DNA of 64,000 nucleotides, from contig NZ_JMIH01000024.1 of the NCBI RefSeq assembly GCF_000714815.1, positions 537,347 through 601,346 on the forward strand. The letters run 5' to 3'. Made by a program: the position numbers and the translations under genes. The notes beneath the pieces were generated by a model. The model ran no database searches and had not been told where the DNA came from. It saw only the letters and a program-made list of their open reading frames with translations. This document shows, piece by piece, positions 9,390 through 18,852 of the stretch. The DNA is from Anditalea andensis (GTDB lineage: Bacteria > Bacteroidota > Bacteroidia > Cytophagales > Cyclobacteriaceae). Every line of letters starts with the position of its first letter. Positions within the stretch are counted from its first letter, which is position 1.

Positions 9390-9877
9390 TTGTTTAAGGA
9401 TTAAGTATAAAAATATGCCTTTTATCCCCGATGCTGCCACAGAGTTTCTCTTTGATAATAAAGTTATCGGTAGCCATGAGCTGATTCAGGAGGGGATAGG
9501 TATAAGAGATTTCTCCGCATGGAAAAAAAGGTACGGTCGAAGGGAAGTATGGGGTAGACGGTTTAAGTGATGGTTTCCGCATACCGGTCCTTTCGCAGAG
9601 GGCTTTTATTAGCCATGCGGTGAAACCTCATTGATCTAAGCAAAAGCCGTATAATAGTACCCTTCACACCACTTTGTTCGGGACAAGGTGACGTCTGATG
9701 TAACGCTGTAAAGGAGATGGGTAACCATACAGGACACCACCGATAGGGCAGGTACAATATGAAATAGAAGTACATTTAATGTACAGCATGATTAAATACG
9801 AAATTTATGAAGCCGTTAATGCCGGACAGAAGGAGCATAAAAATCTCTTGACCGTAATTTTCATCCGAAAAAGAGTC
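9390..9877. other. Stretch without a recognisable gene
   Basis: Only short overlapping open frames occur on both strands, none with a convincing start or a recognisable family. The composition and the mix of short partial frames suggest decayed coding DNA, but I cannot identify the source. Confidence 0.4.
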
Positions 9878-9976
9878 CTATTCCTTCTCGGCAAATAGTA
9901 GGGAAGTACCATGATATCCGTATGTTCCGGTGGTGAAGGTGATGTGGGCGGTGCATTGATTTTTGTCCGTTCTCAT
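9878..9976 (-). CDS. Possible 32-residue ORF translationally coupled to the SRPBCC gene
   Basis: The stop of the SRPBCC gene overlaps an ATG in the ATGA configuration (start at 9976), opening a 32-codon frame. The overlap is typical of translational coupling. The product has no recognised motif, and the DNA downstream looks degraded. It may therefore be the remaining 5' end of a once longer partner gene. Confidence 0.25.
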   Translation of the reverse strand: MRTDKNQCTAHITFTTGTYGYHGTSLLFAEKE

Positions 9977-10401
9977 AATTCCCGCTCCTGATAAGGCATT
10001 CCTTTCTGGTTTTCGCAGTAGGTCTTTAGGCTATATAGGAACATAGCCCAATTATAAGCACACCATCGATAATAATCAGTCAATTCTCTCCATTTATAGT
10101 GTTTCAGGAGCACGGTTGTGATATTGTCGTTTTGCGTTAGCTCAAATGATATCCCTGTCCCTTTCCATTCCTGATCTGAGGATATGCACTCCCATATTAC
10201 CTTGCTGATTTCCTGCAGGTCTATGATTTTCATTTTGGTGAGGTAGCCTTCGTCAAAATCAAATTCATTGATAAATCCCCTCTCGGGTTTTACTTTTAAC
10301 TTCATTGTCCATACCTTCCCTAAGCCTTCTTCTGATGTAAGTGCTGTATACACCGTTTCAATAGGTGATTTTATGTAGTTGATTTGTTCTATGCTTTCCA
10401 T
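9973..10401 (-). CDS. SRPBCC / AHSA1-like domain protein
   Basis: A 142-residue single-domain protein of the START/Bet v1-like fold. It opens with the typical strand IEQINYIKSPIETVYTALTSEEGLGKVW, where a small hydrophobic-ligand cavity is built. It ends in the long C-terminal helix YRWCAYNWAMFLYSLKTYCE. Proteins of this group bind or chaperone hydrophobic ligands, and the AHSA1 branch is often found as a stand-alone cytosolic protein of unknown role. It is on the minus strand, transcribed separately from the TetR gene upstream (gap 166 bp). Confidence 0.85.
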   Translation of the reverse strand: MESIEQINYIKSPIETVYTALTSEEGLGKVWTMKLKVKPERGFINEFDFDEGYLTKMKIIDLQEISKVIWECISSDQEWKGTGISFELTQNDNITTVLLKHYKWRELTDYYRWCAYNWAMFLYSLKTYCENQKGMPYQEREL

Positions 10402-10567
10402 CTGTTGGTCTTTTCTATTAAATGATTTTGCCCATTTTATACTTCATCTTGTTTGAGATTGTATCCATTTCCGTTAACATAATAAAACCATTTAAAAATA
10501 TAACCTTACCTAATTTTCTGTATAAAATACCTAATTATATGTGTTTTTATGGGTAATTCTGAAAATT

Positions 10568-11161
10568 TTATAGGCCTAATATGCTATATGCGAGTTTTTT
10601 ACTGCTTTCAAGGTGCTCATTCTGTTCTTTATAAGTTTCCAGCATATTGATGTAAAAATAAGTACCATCTAAAAGAAAAAATATCTGGTTTGCGGTCTGG
10701 TCTGGATTTATACATTTGATCATTCCTGTTTCATTACACTCTTTGAGAAGTTCACTTAATTTAAGGCGAAGGATTTTATGGATCTTGCTGAATTTTTCAC
10801 GGAATTTAGGTTCTCTGAAAACCATAGCATAGGCACTATAATATACACCATCATCAAAAAGGTCATTCCAGTCTTTAGAAAACATTCTATTGATGAGGGA
10901 AGGTAACATTTGTGATGAATCTATTGCAGAATCATAGGTTTTTTCAAAAATTTTCAGGTATAATTCCAAACAGTGATTAATAAGGGCATTGACCAACTCA
11001 TCCTTAGATTTATAATAATGGACAATCAGACTTGGCGGGATATCCAATGATTTTGCAATTTTAGCTATTGATGTGCTTTCCAACCCTTCTTTAATAGCTG
11101 TTTTATAAAATGCCTCTACTATTTCTTTTTTTCGAAGATCTGAAATGTTTGATAGTCCCAT
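10568..11161 (-). CDS. TetR/AcrR-family transcriptional regulator
   Basis: The best start is the ATG at 11161 (MGLSNISDLRKKE), giving 197 residues; an upstream in-frame start at 11215 adds only a low-complexity stretch that overlaps operator-like repeats. The N-terminal TetR helix-turn-helix is clear (TSIAKIAKSLDIPPSLIVHYYKSKDELV, about 27-55), followed by an all-helical ligand-binding domain. It is divergent from the SusC/SusD/phosphatase operon. Repeats between the two (11200-11244) suggest that it represses that operon and itself. The inducer is unknown. Confidence 0.92.
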   Translation of the reverse strand: MGLSNISDLRKKEIVEAFYKTAIKEGLESTSIAKIAKSLDIPPSLIVHYYKSKDELVNALINHCLELYLKIFEKTYDSAIDSSQMLPSLINRMFSKDWNDLFDDGVYYSAYAMVFREPKFREKFSKIHKILRLKLSELLKECNETGMIKCINPDQTANQIFFLLDGTYFYINMLETYKEQNEHLESSKKLAYSILGL

Positions 11162-11199
11162 AAAAGCAAAGTAACTAAAAAAATATTTAATTTTAATAG

Positions 11200-11244
11200 T
11201 TGAATGAGTATTCAATTAATTGAATTAACATTAAATTAATTGAA
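11200..11244. promoter_or_regulatory. Inverted and direct repeats, putative TetR operator
   Basis: TTGAATGAGTATTCAA (11200-11215) is an inverted repeat with 6-bp arms. It overlaps the first of two direct copies of AATTAATTGAA (11214-11224 and 11234-11244), spaced exactly 20 bp apart. The site lies between the divergent TetR and SusC genes. Confidence 0.5.
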
Positions 11245-11343
11245 AGTACGTATAGTTAATGATATCATAAAAATGGCTTATCCATAAAGTAAAGATCATA
11301 AACTTACTTTGCCCTACTTTAAAATCATCCTAAATCCGGGCAA

Positions 11344-14300
11344 ATGAAAAATTTTTACAATGGAGTTTTACTTATGGTAATCATGTCTTTATTGGCATTG
11401 ATTTTTCCAGAGCATTTATTAGCTCAAAATGTAACAGTATCGGGTACTGTAATAGATGAAGATGGAAATCCGATACCAGGAGTTTCAGTGTTGCTAAAGC
11501 ATTCTTCGACAGGTGTAGTTACTGACTTGGAAGGCAAGTATAGCCTGGCGGTAATGGATCTTTCCAACTCACTTTTGTTTTCTTATATTGGATACCTGTC
11601 TGTCGAAGAAGTGATTGGCAACCGAAATATAATTGACATCCAATTGATACCGGATATAAAAGATCTTGAAAGTATTGTGGTAACTGCTTTGGGTGTTGAA
11701 AAAAATGTGAAATCCCTGGGTTATGCTGTCCAGGAAGTGGCTGGGGAAAAATTCACTAAAGCCCGAGAGCCCAATCTTATTAATTCTTTGACAGGGCAGG
11801 TTGCAGGCCTGCAAATAAATAATTCTACAGCTCTTTTTCAAGATCCGCAAATTTCACTGAGGGGAGCGAGGCCTTTAATCGTAATTGATGGAATACCAAG
11901 TACTGAAAATGATTTTTGGAAAATAAATGCCGATGATGTTGGAAGTATAAATGTACTTAAAGGAGCTACTGCCTCAGCACTCTATGGCGCTATAGGAAAA
12001 AACGGAGCTTTAATGATTACCACCAAAAGGGGTAGTGAAGGGACACGGGTCGAAATTAATTCAAGTACGATGTTTCAGCCTAGTTACCTAGTGATCCCTA
12101 CTGTGCAGACTACCTATGGCAATGGCGATAATGGGCAGTACGCATATGTAGATGGATCAGGAAGCGGTACAGAAGGATTTGGTTGGATCTGGGGACCTCG
12201 ATTGAACCAAATAGATCCATCCACTCCAAGCGGTTTTGTGGAAAGGCCCCAATATAATAGCCCAATAGATCCAGAAACAGGGCAGCGGATACCAATTCCA
12301 TTTATTTCCCGTGGTGCTGATAACATCAGGAATTTTTTCCAGCAGGGTCTGATATCCACCAATAATGTTAACCTTACTAGCGGGAATGAGCAGGGAAATT
12401 ACAGGATTTCAGCTTCCCACATTTATCAGAAGGGATTGGTCCCCAATACTGAACTTCATAATACCTCATTTTCTGTAGCGGGTAGCTATAGGCTTTCCAC
12501 AAAAATTTCTGCAGATGCATCCATGACCTATAACAGACAGTATACCGAGAATTTTCCTGAAACACCATATGGGCCTGAAAATTACCTGTATAATCTAGTG
12601 TTATGGACAGGTACTGATGTAGATGTCAGGGATCTGAAAGAATATTGGGTGCCCGGCAGGGAAGGCTTTCAGCAGAAGCATTTTAATAATTCTTATTACA
12701 ATAATCCTTATTTTCAGGCATACGAGTATCTGAGAGGTTATCATAAGGACAATACGTATGGACAGATTAAGTTGGATTATGATGCAACTGAAAATTTAAA
12801 GTTCACTGTCCGAACGGGTATGAATGTTTATGCCCTGGAAAGAACTGATAAAGAACCAAAAAGCTATGTTAAGTATGGTAGAGTCTCACGAGGGAATTTT
12901 TATATTAATAATTCCGCTCAGCTAAATATGAACACTGATTTATTTTTAAGTTATAGCAAAAATCTGGGTAACAATTTTGTGATCAATGCCAATGCAGGCG
13001 GATCAAACCGGTTTATTAGATTTAGGAGTGAAAGTCTGAATACAGATGGCCTTGCTATTCCTAATTTTTATAATGTAGCTAATTCCGAACAGCCGCTTTC
13101 CGGTTCCAATAGTTTGACCCGAGAACAGGTCAATTCGGCCTTTGGGACAGTGGATATTGAATTCATGAATGCCCTGTTTCTTACAGTAACCGGTAGAAAT
13201 GATTGGGTTTCAACCCTCCCTGTCAGTAACAATTCGTTTTTTTACCCATCCATTACCTTTGCAGGAACCATATCCGATTTCCTTGATTTTCCGAGGCCAA
13301 TTGATTTCGTAAAAGTGAGGACAGGTTGGTCGAGGGTTTCTGACGGAAGAATAAGACCTGCTAATGGATCCAACGCTATAAATCCCTATAGCCACATCCA
13401 GGCATTTAACCCGGGAGTGGTATGGGGAGGAAATCCATCATTGATATTTCCGAGTGCCCTGATCAATCCCGATATTCAACCTGAGACTTCTGACAGTTAT
13501 GAGATAGGGATCGACACCAAGTTTTTAAGAGGAAGACTGGGGCTTGATTTGACTTATTATAGGATCCGGGATTTTAATAACCTGATCTCAGTACCAGTTT
13601 CCCAAGCCTCGGGTTTTACTACCAGACTGGAAAATGGTGCCGAATTTACCAGAAAAGGCTGGGAACTGATGATAAATGCTACACCGATACTGAGAAATGA
13701 TTTTTCCTGGAACATAAACTTAAACTGGAGTACCTATCAAAGGATACTTTCTGAAAGCTTTGATGGTTCAGATAGGTTTGGAAATATTCTGGTGGGAGAA
13801 AGGACAGACCAGATATTTTCTGCCAGCCAATACCAAAGAACACCTGACAACAGGTTAATCATAGGCCAGAACGGATATCCAATTAGAGATCCTTATCAGA
13901 GAATGATGGGATTCACCAATCCCAAATACATATTTGGTATTCAAAACACTATTAATTACAAGAACGTAACGTTAGGTTTTGGATTTGATGGCAGAATTGG
14001 GGGAACAATATATTCGCAAACACACGAAAAAATGTGGTGGGGAGGCACTCACCCAGGTTCGGTCAACCAGTTTAGGGAAGATGCTAACAATGGTTTAGCC
14101 ACCTACGTGGCAGATGGTGTAGTAGTAACAGGTGGTAATGTTTCTTTTGATGCATTCGGTAATATATTAGAAGATTCCAGAACTTATGCAGAAAATGAAA
14201 ATGCTGTAAATTACATCGACTGGAACAAAACCACATTAAATGCTGAGTATACCCACTTCTTTGACGCTTCATTTGTCAAACTGAGAGAGCTCAGTCTCAC

Positions 14301-14481
14301 CTATCATTTGCAAGCTGCCTTTTTAAATAGATCCTTCCTTCAAAATGCTTCAATATCTTTGGTGGGTAGGAACCTGATGCTATGGTCAAATCTAGAGGAC
14401 ATCGATCCTGATTCTGGAGTAGATAATTTACAAACGCCATCAGTGAGAAATATTGGATTCAATATCAATCTAAGTTTTTAA
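11344..14481 (+). CDS. SusC/RagA-family TonB-linked outer-membrane transporter
   Basis: A 1045-residue outer-membrane protein. A signal peptide (about 1-28) is followed by a carboxypeptidase-regulatory-like domain (VSGTVIDEDGNPIPGVSVLLK), a TonB-dependent plug (about 110-235, with VAGLQI, SLRGARPLIVIDGIPS and GAIGKNGALMITTKRG) and a 22-strand barrel ending in NIGFNINLSF with a terminal aromatic residue. SusC proteins import large nutrients, usually glycans or peptides, captured by the SusD lid. SusD and a secreted phosphodiesterase/phosphatase follow on the same strand, so the cargo may be phosphorylated or generated by that enzyme (inference). It is slightly longer than a typical SusC. Confidence 0.97.
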   Translation: MKNFYNGVLLMVIMSLLALIFPEHLLAQNVTVSGTVIDEDGNPIPGVSVLLKHSSTGVVTDLEGKYSLAVMDLSNSLLFSYIGYLSVEEVIGNRNIIDIQLIPDIKDLESIVVTALGVEKNVKSLGYAVQEVAGEKFTKAREPNLINSLTGQVAGLQINNSTALFQDPQISLRGARPLIVIDGIPSTENDFWKINADDVGSINVLKGATASALYGAIGKNGALMITTKRGSEGTRVEINSSTMFQPSYLVIPTVQTTYGNGDNGQYAYVDGSGSGTEGFGWIWGPRLNQIDPSTPSGFVERPQYNSPIDPETGQRIPIPFISRGADNIRNFFQQGLISTNNVNLTSGNEQGNYRISASHIYQKGLVPNTELHNTSFSVAGSYRLSTKISADASMTYNRQYTENFPETPYGPENYLYNLVLWTGTDVDVRDLKEYWVPGREGFQQKHFNNSYYNNPYFQAYEYLRGYHKDNTYGQIKLDYDATENLKFTVRTGMNVYALERTDKEPKSYVKYGRVSRGNFYINNSAQLNMNTDLFLSYSKNLGNNFVINANAGGSNRFIRFRSESLNTDGLAIPNFYNVANSEQPLSGSNSLTREQVNSAFGTVDIEFMNALFLTVTGRNDWVSTLPVSNNSFFYPSITFAGTISDFLDFPRPIDFVKVRTGWSRVSDGRIRPANGSNAINPYSHIQAFNPGVVWGGNPSLIFPSALINPDIQPETSDSYEIGIDTKFLRGRLGLDLTYYRIRDFNNLISVPVSQASGFTTRLENGAEFTRKGWELMINATPILRNDFSWNINLNWSTYQRILSESFDGSDRFGNILVGERTDQIFSASQYQRTPDNRLIIGQNGYPIRDPYQRMMGFTNPKYIFGIQNTINYKNVTLGFGFDGRIGGTIYSQTHEKMWWGGTHPGSVNQFREDANNGLATYVADGVVVTGGNVSFDAFGNILEDSRTYAENENAVNYIDWNKTTLNAEYTHFFDASFVKLRELSLTYHLQAAFLNRSFLQNASISLVGRNLMLWSNLEDIDPDSGVDNLQTPSVRNIGFNINLSF

Positions 14482-14624
14482 ACCCTTGAAAATGTGATTT
14501 CTTATTAAACCACGCATGACCGAAGTTTATCCTACACTGAGATGCCCCCATATTGCCCTGATGACTAATGGGGTATATCAGGGGACCACCTTAGATCCAC
14601 ATAACATTGAAAAAACATTATCTG

Positions 14625-16079
14625 ATGAAAACATATAATAGAGTTATAAGTATAATAATACTGTTTGGTATGATGGCTTGCGAATCTTTTGAAGATTTAC
14701 AGTTAGACCCTAATAGACCAGTTCAGGCTGAACCCAGTTTATTGCTTACTGCCATAGAAGTGGATGCTTTTTCCACTGTGCAGGTTAGTGCCGCATTGGC
14801 CAGCAGACAATTGATCTTTACCAATAGTGCTTCTGACAACCAATATTATGGCTGGCAGAGAGCAAGTTTTGCCGACTATGATCAACTCAGGCAAGTAGCT
14901 AAATTGACAGTAGAGGCAGAAAGAACAAGCAATGATAGTTATAAGGCCCTGTCCCTTTTTTTCAGATCTTATTATATTATAAAGCTGACCAATACATTTG
15001 GTGACATACCTTTCACTGAATCGACTAAAGGAGAAGCAGGTAATTTTAAACCTGAATATGATACCCAGGAAAGTATATTCATACAGGTTTTGTCAGATCT
15101 AAAAACAGCTAATTCTCTGCTTACGGCTGATTCAGGAGATATTTTGGGAGATATAATTTATCAGGGAAATATTTTGAAATGGAAAAAGCTTATCAACTCC
15201 TTTTCCCTTAGGGTTCTAATGAGCATGTCCTTAAAAGAAAATAATTCTGTCATTGATATTAAGGGCAAATTTGCTGAAATATTCTCTAACCCTGAGATGT
15301 TTCCTCTATTCGAAAGTAATATGGATAATGGCGCCTTACAATACCTGGACGTAGAAGGAAACAGATATCCGTTTTTCAATTCAAATGACCTTCGTACTGC
15401 ATATTATATGGAAAAGAGTTTTGTGGATAAGCTAAAAAGGAATAGGGATCCCAGATTATTTGTCTATGCCGACAGGGACAATAATGGCAGACAGCTTCAA
15501 GAAACCAATCCTGTAGCCTATAACGGTTTGGAAGGGGCGGCACCACTGTCAGAAAATACCAACCTGATATTGTCAGGAACAGGGTCGCCGATAGACAGTC
15601 GTTACTATAATGATCCCATAAATCAGCCCTCCCTACTCATGGGGTATCCTGAATTGATGCTAACACTTGCAGAAGCAGCATATAGAGGGTGGATACCGGG
15701 AGATGCTGAGGAATTTTATCGAGAGGGAATAAGGGCCTCCATGGAATTCAATAATATCTCACCTCATGAAACAGAAGCATACCTTGACCATCATATGAAC
15801 AGTTATGTAACTGCAGAAGGGCTACGGTTGATTTTGGAAGAAAAACATACATCGCTTTTTATGAATTCCGGTTGGGAATCTTTTTACAATCAAAGAAGGA
15901 CGGGTATTCCTGAATTGAGCCTTTCCAATCAAATCATCAATCCCGGAGGAATTCCTAAACGCTGGATGTATCCTCAAGAAGAAATACAATTAAATCTCCA
16001 AAATATGAATGAAGCACTTCAACGTCAATTTGGGGGGCAGGATAATGTAAATGCTGTCATGTGGCTGCTTCGGCAATAA
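14625..16079 (+). CDS. SusD/RagB-family nutrient-binding outer-membrane lipoprotein
   Basis: The ATG at 14625 gives a standard lipoprotein signal (lipobox GMMAC, Cys about 19); a TTG six codons upstream is in frame but not needed. The body contains helical repeats of the SusD/RagB type, including KALSLFFRSYYIIKLTNTFGDIPFTE, GNILKWKKLINSFSLRVLM, and the C-terminal AEGLRLILEEKHTSLFMNSGWESFYNQRRTG. This belongs to the SusD-like_2 branch, somewhat shorter than starch-type SusD. It forms the lid of the preceding SusC transporter. The 143-bp gap to SusC contains no other gene. Confidence 0.96.
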   Translation: MKTYNRVISIIILFGMMACESFEDLQLDPNRPVQAEPSLLLTAIEVDAFSTVQVSAALASRQLIFTNSASDNQYYGWQRASFADYDQLRQVAKLTVEAERTSNDSYKALSLFFRSYYIIKLTNTFGDIPFTESTKGEAGNFKPEYDTQESIFIQVLSDLKTANSLLTADSGDILGDIIYQGNILKWKKLINSFSLRVLMSMSLKENNSVIDIKGKFAEIFSNPEMFPLFESNMDNGALQYLDVEGNRYPFFNSNDLRTAYYMEKSFVDKLKRNRDPRLFVYADRDNNGRQLQETNPVAYNGLEGAAPLSENTNLILSGTGSPIDSRYYNDPINQPSLLMGYPELMLTLAEAAYRGWIPGDAEEFYREGIRASMEFNNISPHETEAYLDHHMNSYVTAEGLRLILEEKHTSLFMNSGWESFYNQRRTGIPELSLSNQIINPGGIPKRWMYPQEEIQLNLQNMNEALQRQFGGQDNVNAVMWLLRQ

Positions 16080-16131
16080 AAGGTAAAATCAGCACACCGT
16101 ATTCTATTGATGTATCCAATTTTAAATTTTT

Positions 16132-17373
16132 ATGGGAAAAATATTTTTGATGGGTATCATTGGACTTATCATAAATTCAATGGTGCTGGCTCAGGAAAAG
16201 CCAAAAAAAGCGGTCTTTATCATTTTAGATGGGATCTCATATGATGTAATCCAACAGGTGGAAACACCTCATATAGATAGGATTGCTGCGGCAGGTGGTT
16301 TTTCAAAAGCTTATGTAGGAGGAGGAAGGGGAAGCTATTCTGAAACACCTACTATTTCGGCAGTAGGTTACAACAGTCTTTTGACAGGAACATGGGTAAA
16401 CAAACATAATGTTTTTGATAACGATATTCAAAGACCCAATTACAATTATTGGACGGTTTTCAGGTATCTAAAAGAAGCTATGCCTTCAGCTCATCTAGCC
16501 ATATTTTCTACTTGGCTGGATAATAGGACCAAATTGATAGGTGAGGGTATGGCTGCTACCGGAAATTACTTTCTGGATTATTCCTATGATGGATTTGAAT
16601 TGGACACGATATTATATCCGCATGATCCAGAAAAAAAATATATATCAGAAATTGATGAAAAAGTAAGTAAAGAAGCATCCCGGTATATTTTGGAAAACGG
16701 TCCAGACTTAAGCTGGGTATATCTAGAATATCCTGATGATATGGGGCATCGGTTTGGAGATGGTTCAGAGTTATATGATGCTGTGAAAGAAGCAGATCGT
16801 CAGACCGGTAAAATATATGATTCCGTATTGGAGAGAATAGATAGAGGTGAAGACTGGTTAGTTATCGTCACTACCGATCATGGGAGACAACCTGATACGG
16901 GATTACATCATGGAGGTCAATCAGACAGAGAAAGGGATATATGGATATCTACTAATGCTAATGGGCTGAATGATTATTTTAAAAATCAGCAAGTTGCTAT
17001 TGTTGATATACTTCCCACACTACTCAGACATTTTCAAATATCAGTTCCGGAAGAAAACATAAATGAAATAGATGGGGTATCCCTTATTGATTCTATTTCA
17101 GTATACCACCCTAAGATAGAAAAAAATGATAATGAAATAATTTTTAAATGGGCATTTATGGGGGAAGAAACAGAAGATATAGAAATTTGGGGTGCATATA
17201 CCAATAAGTTTAGGCAAACAGGCGAAGAAGATAAATACCATTTATTCGGAAAAGTAAAAGGTAGTAAAGGAACATATTCAATACCGATTTCGAACCTTCA
17301 AAAGGAGCAAGTAAAAATTCTGTTCAAGGGAAAGAGAAATACTGTGAATAAATGGATAGTAAATAAAAAATAA
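16132..17373 (+). CDS. Alkaline-phosphatase-superfamily phosphodiesterase/phosphatase, exported
   Basis: A 413-residue exported enzyme (signal peptide MGKIFLMGIIGLIINSMVLAQ). Its motifs fit the type I phosphodiesterase / nucleotide pyrophosphatase branch of the alkaline phosphatase superfamily: metal-binding ILDGIS, the nucleophile threonine region ETPTISAVGYNSLLTG, then EYPDDMGHRFG, TTDHGRQ and LHHGGQ supplying the metal-binding Asp/His residues. It is probably periplasmic or surface-exposed and hydrolyses a phosphate mono- or diester. It lies 52 bp after SusD, so it probably works with the SusCD importer on a phosphorylated nutrient or modified glycan. Ethanolamine- or sugar-phosphate chemistry cannot be distinguished. 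Confidence 0.9.
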   Translation: MGKIFLMGIIGLIINSMVLAQEKPKKAVFIILDGISYDVIQQVETPHIDRIAAAGGFSKAYVGGGRGSYSETPTISAVGYNSLLTGTWVNKHNVFDNDIQRPNYNYWTVFRYLKEAMPSAHLAIFSTWLDNRTKLIGEGMAATGNYFLDYSYDGFELDTILYPHDPEKKYISEIDEKVSKEASRYILENGPDLSWVYLEYPDDMGHRFGDGSELYDAVKEADRQTGKIYDSVLERIDRGEDWLVIVTTDHGRQPDTGLHHGGQSDRERDIWISTNANGLNDYFKNQQVAIVDILPTLLRHFQISVPEENINEIDGVSLIDSISVYHPKIEKNDNEIIFKWAFMGEETEDIEIWGAYTNKFRQTGEEDKYHLFGKVKGSKGTYSIPISNLQKEQVKILFKGKRNTVNKWIVNKK

Positions 17374-17375
17374 TA

Positions 17376-17627
17376 ATGGCAGACCTTAAGTTTTGGATGG
17401 ATGGTTTTGGATGGCTGGGAGCGTTGTGCTTTCTGGCTTCCTACTATTTGCTTGTGACTAAAAAATGGAAATCTACCAGTTATAGATATCATATCGCGAA
17501 TCTAATTGGAGCAGTTTTTTTGTTGACCAATACCTTGTATGATGTATCCTATCCTAGTGTCTTTATAAATGGATGTTGGGCAGGTATAGCATTAATAGGT
17601 ATGGTGGTAGATAGAAAACAAAAATAA
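17376..17627 (+). CDS. Small CBU_0592-type membrane protein
   Basis: An 83-residue protein with three hydrophobic helices (about 9-27, 39-56, 61-77) starting 2 bp after the phosphodiesterase stop, so it belongs to the same operon. The pattern GWLGALCFLASYYLL followed by YHIANLIGAVFLLTNTLYD matches the CBU_0592 family of uncharacterised small membrane proteins. No catalytic residues are evident and the function is unknown. Confidence 0.8.
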   Translation: MADLKFWMDGFGWLGALCFLASYYLLVTKKWKSTSYRYHIANLIGAVFLLTNTLYDVSYPSVFINGCWAGIALIGMVVDRKQK

Positions 17628-17939
17628 GGTTGTTTCTCATGATCAAAGGATTGCCCCCTTTAATGTCAGCATAAAGTCTATATCACCTAAAAGACCGATA
17701 CCTTGAAGGGGTTAGAAGGTCCGTAGATTTCCCTATTAATGATGAGTTAAACTACTGGTGGTGATTTGTCTTATTGACTTTTTAGATTTTAACAGCCCCG
17801 GCATGAATCCACCATCTTGACATCATCTGTATTTCTTAAGAATAATGGCTTATAAGGAATGGAAGAGATATTTAACTTTTAAAATATATTGCCTATATGT
17901 GTTTTTATACAAAAAATACTCTGTGGATCTGGACATCAA
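17628..17939. other. Gene-free stretch after the SusCD operon
   Basis: Nothing recognisable: short frames only, no repeat shared with other parts of the window. It lies between two convergent genes and would be expected to hold terminators, but I see no strong hairpin-plus-T-run. Confidence 0.35.
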
Positions 17940-18671
17940 TCAGGACTTTTCTATTGGGCTAAAAATTAGGGGTAGGCTTGTCTCATTTTCAGCTTTGGTG
18001 AGTTTATGAATCCTGTAACCCAAAATTCCTGCATTTATGTCTATTGAAGCATGCAAAATTATAGCTATCCAGATATTTTCTGTAAAATAGTAAATGGTAG
18101 AAAACAGCATACCCAAAATAAACGAACTGATTATATTGGCCTTTCCGGTTCCGATATGTGTAATTGCAAAAATTGAATTTGTCAGAATAAACGCGGTTAC
18201 CAGGCTTGCGTTTTCTCTCAGAAACTCAAAAAGGAACAAGCGAAATAGCATTTCTTCACAAACTCCCGCACTAAAAGAAAGGAACAAAAACCATTTTAGT
18301 TCTTTGTCAGTTTTAGGTAAATAGTGATAAATGTCTTTGAGTTTTTCTTTGACAGCGCTTGCGTTATCTGCCGTAACTTTTGTTGTTGTGTATTGGAAAT
18401 AGGCAAAACCCAAAATTAAGATGATCAGTCCGATGTTTATTAAAGAAAATTTGGGGTAAAAATGAAGGGCCGGCTGTTTGTAGACGATATAATTGATTAA
18501 AATTATAAATGTTAAGCTCCAAAATATGATTAAAGTCTGTTTATAGTCTGCCAAACGGTATCTGCTGTCCAGATTGATATTGGCATTTACCTTTTGATAA
18601 GTCAATAAAATGTATAAAGGAAAAATTATTCCGACTAGGGCTACTATGATTATGGTCAAGTTTATTGCCAT
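17940..18671 (-). CDS. CPBP-family intramembrane metalloprotease
   Basis: A 243-residue polytopic protein with about seven helices. The CPBP (Abi/CaaX-protease) signature is present: EEMLFRLFLFEFL (about 138-150, the glutamate pair and Arg), FAITHIGTG (conserved Phe and His) and IAIILHASIDINAG near the C-terminus. Members cleave substrates inside the membrane; in bacteria they are linked to bacteriocin immunity, peptide maturation and stress, and the substrate here is unknown. It is not obviously co-transcribed with the methyltransferase, which lies 181 bp upstream on the same strand. Confidence 0.9.
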   Translation of the reverse strand: MAINLTIIIVALVGIIFPLYILLTYQKVNANINLDSRYRLADYKQTLIIFWSLTFIILINYIVYKQPALHFYPKFSLINIGLIILILGFAYFQYTTTKVTADNASAVKEKLKDIYHYLPKTDKELKWFLFLSFSAGVCEEMLFRLFLFEFLRENASLVTAFILTNSIFAITHIGTGKANIISSFILGMLFSTIYYFTENIWIAIILHASIDINAGILGYRIHKLTKAENETSLPLIFSPIEKS

Positions 18672-18852
18672 CGTGTACTTTTTTATGTTCTTTTTGACTG
18701 ACCTCCTAAGGTCCTCGGCTAATAAACTTGGGCCTTTTGGAGCTATTAACTCTTTGCCCGAAAGAAAGGTAGCCGAGAAGAAAGAGGCCTTCTGAAACTA
18801 TTGAGAGAGCCATGTTGGCTTAGGTGCTGATGGCAGCTGCCCTACTTTCATA

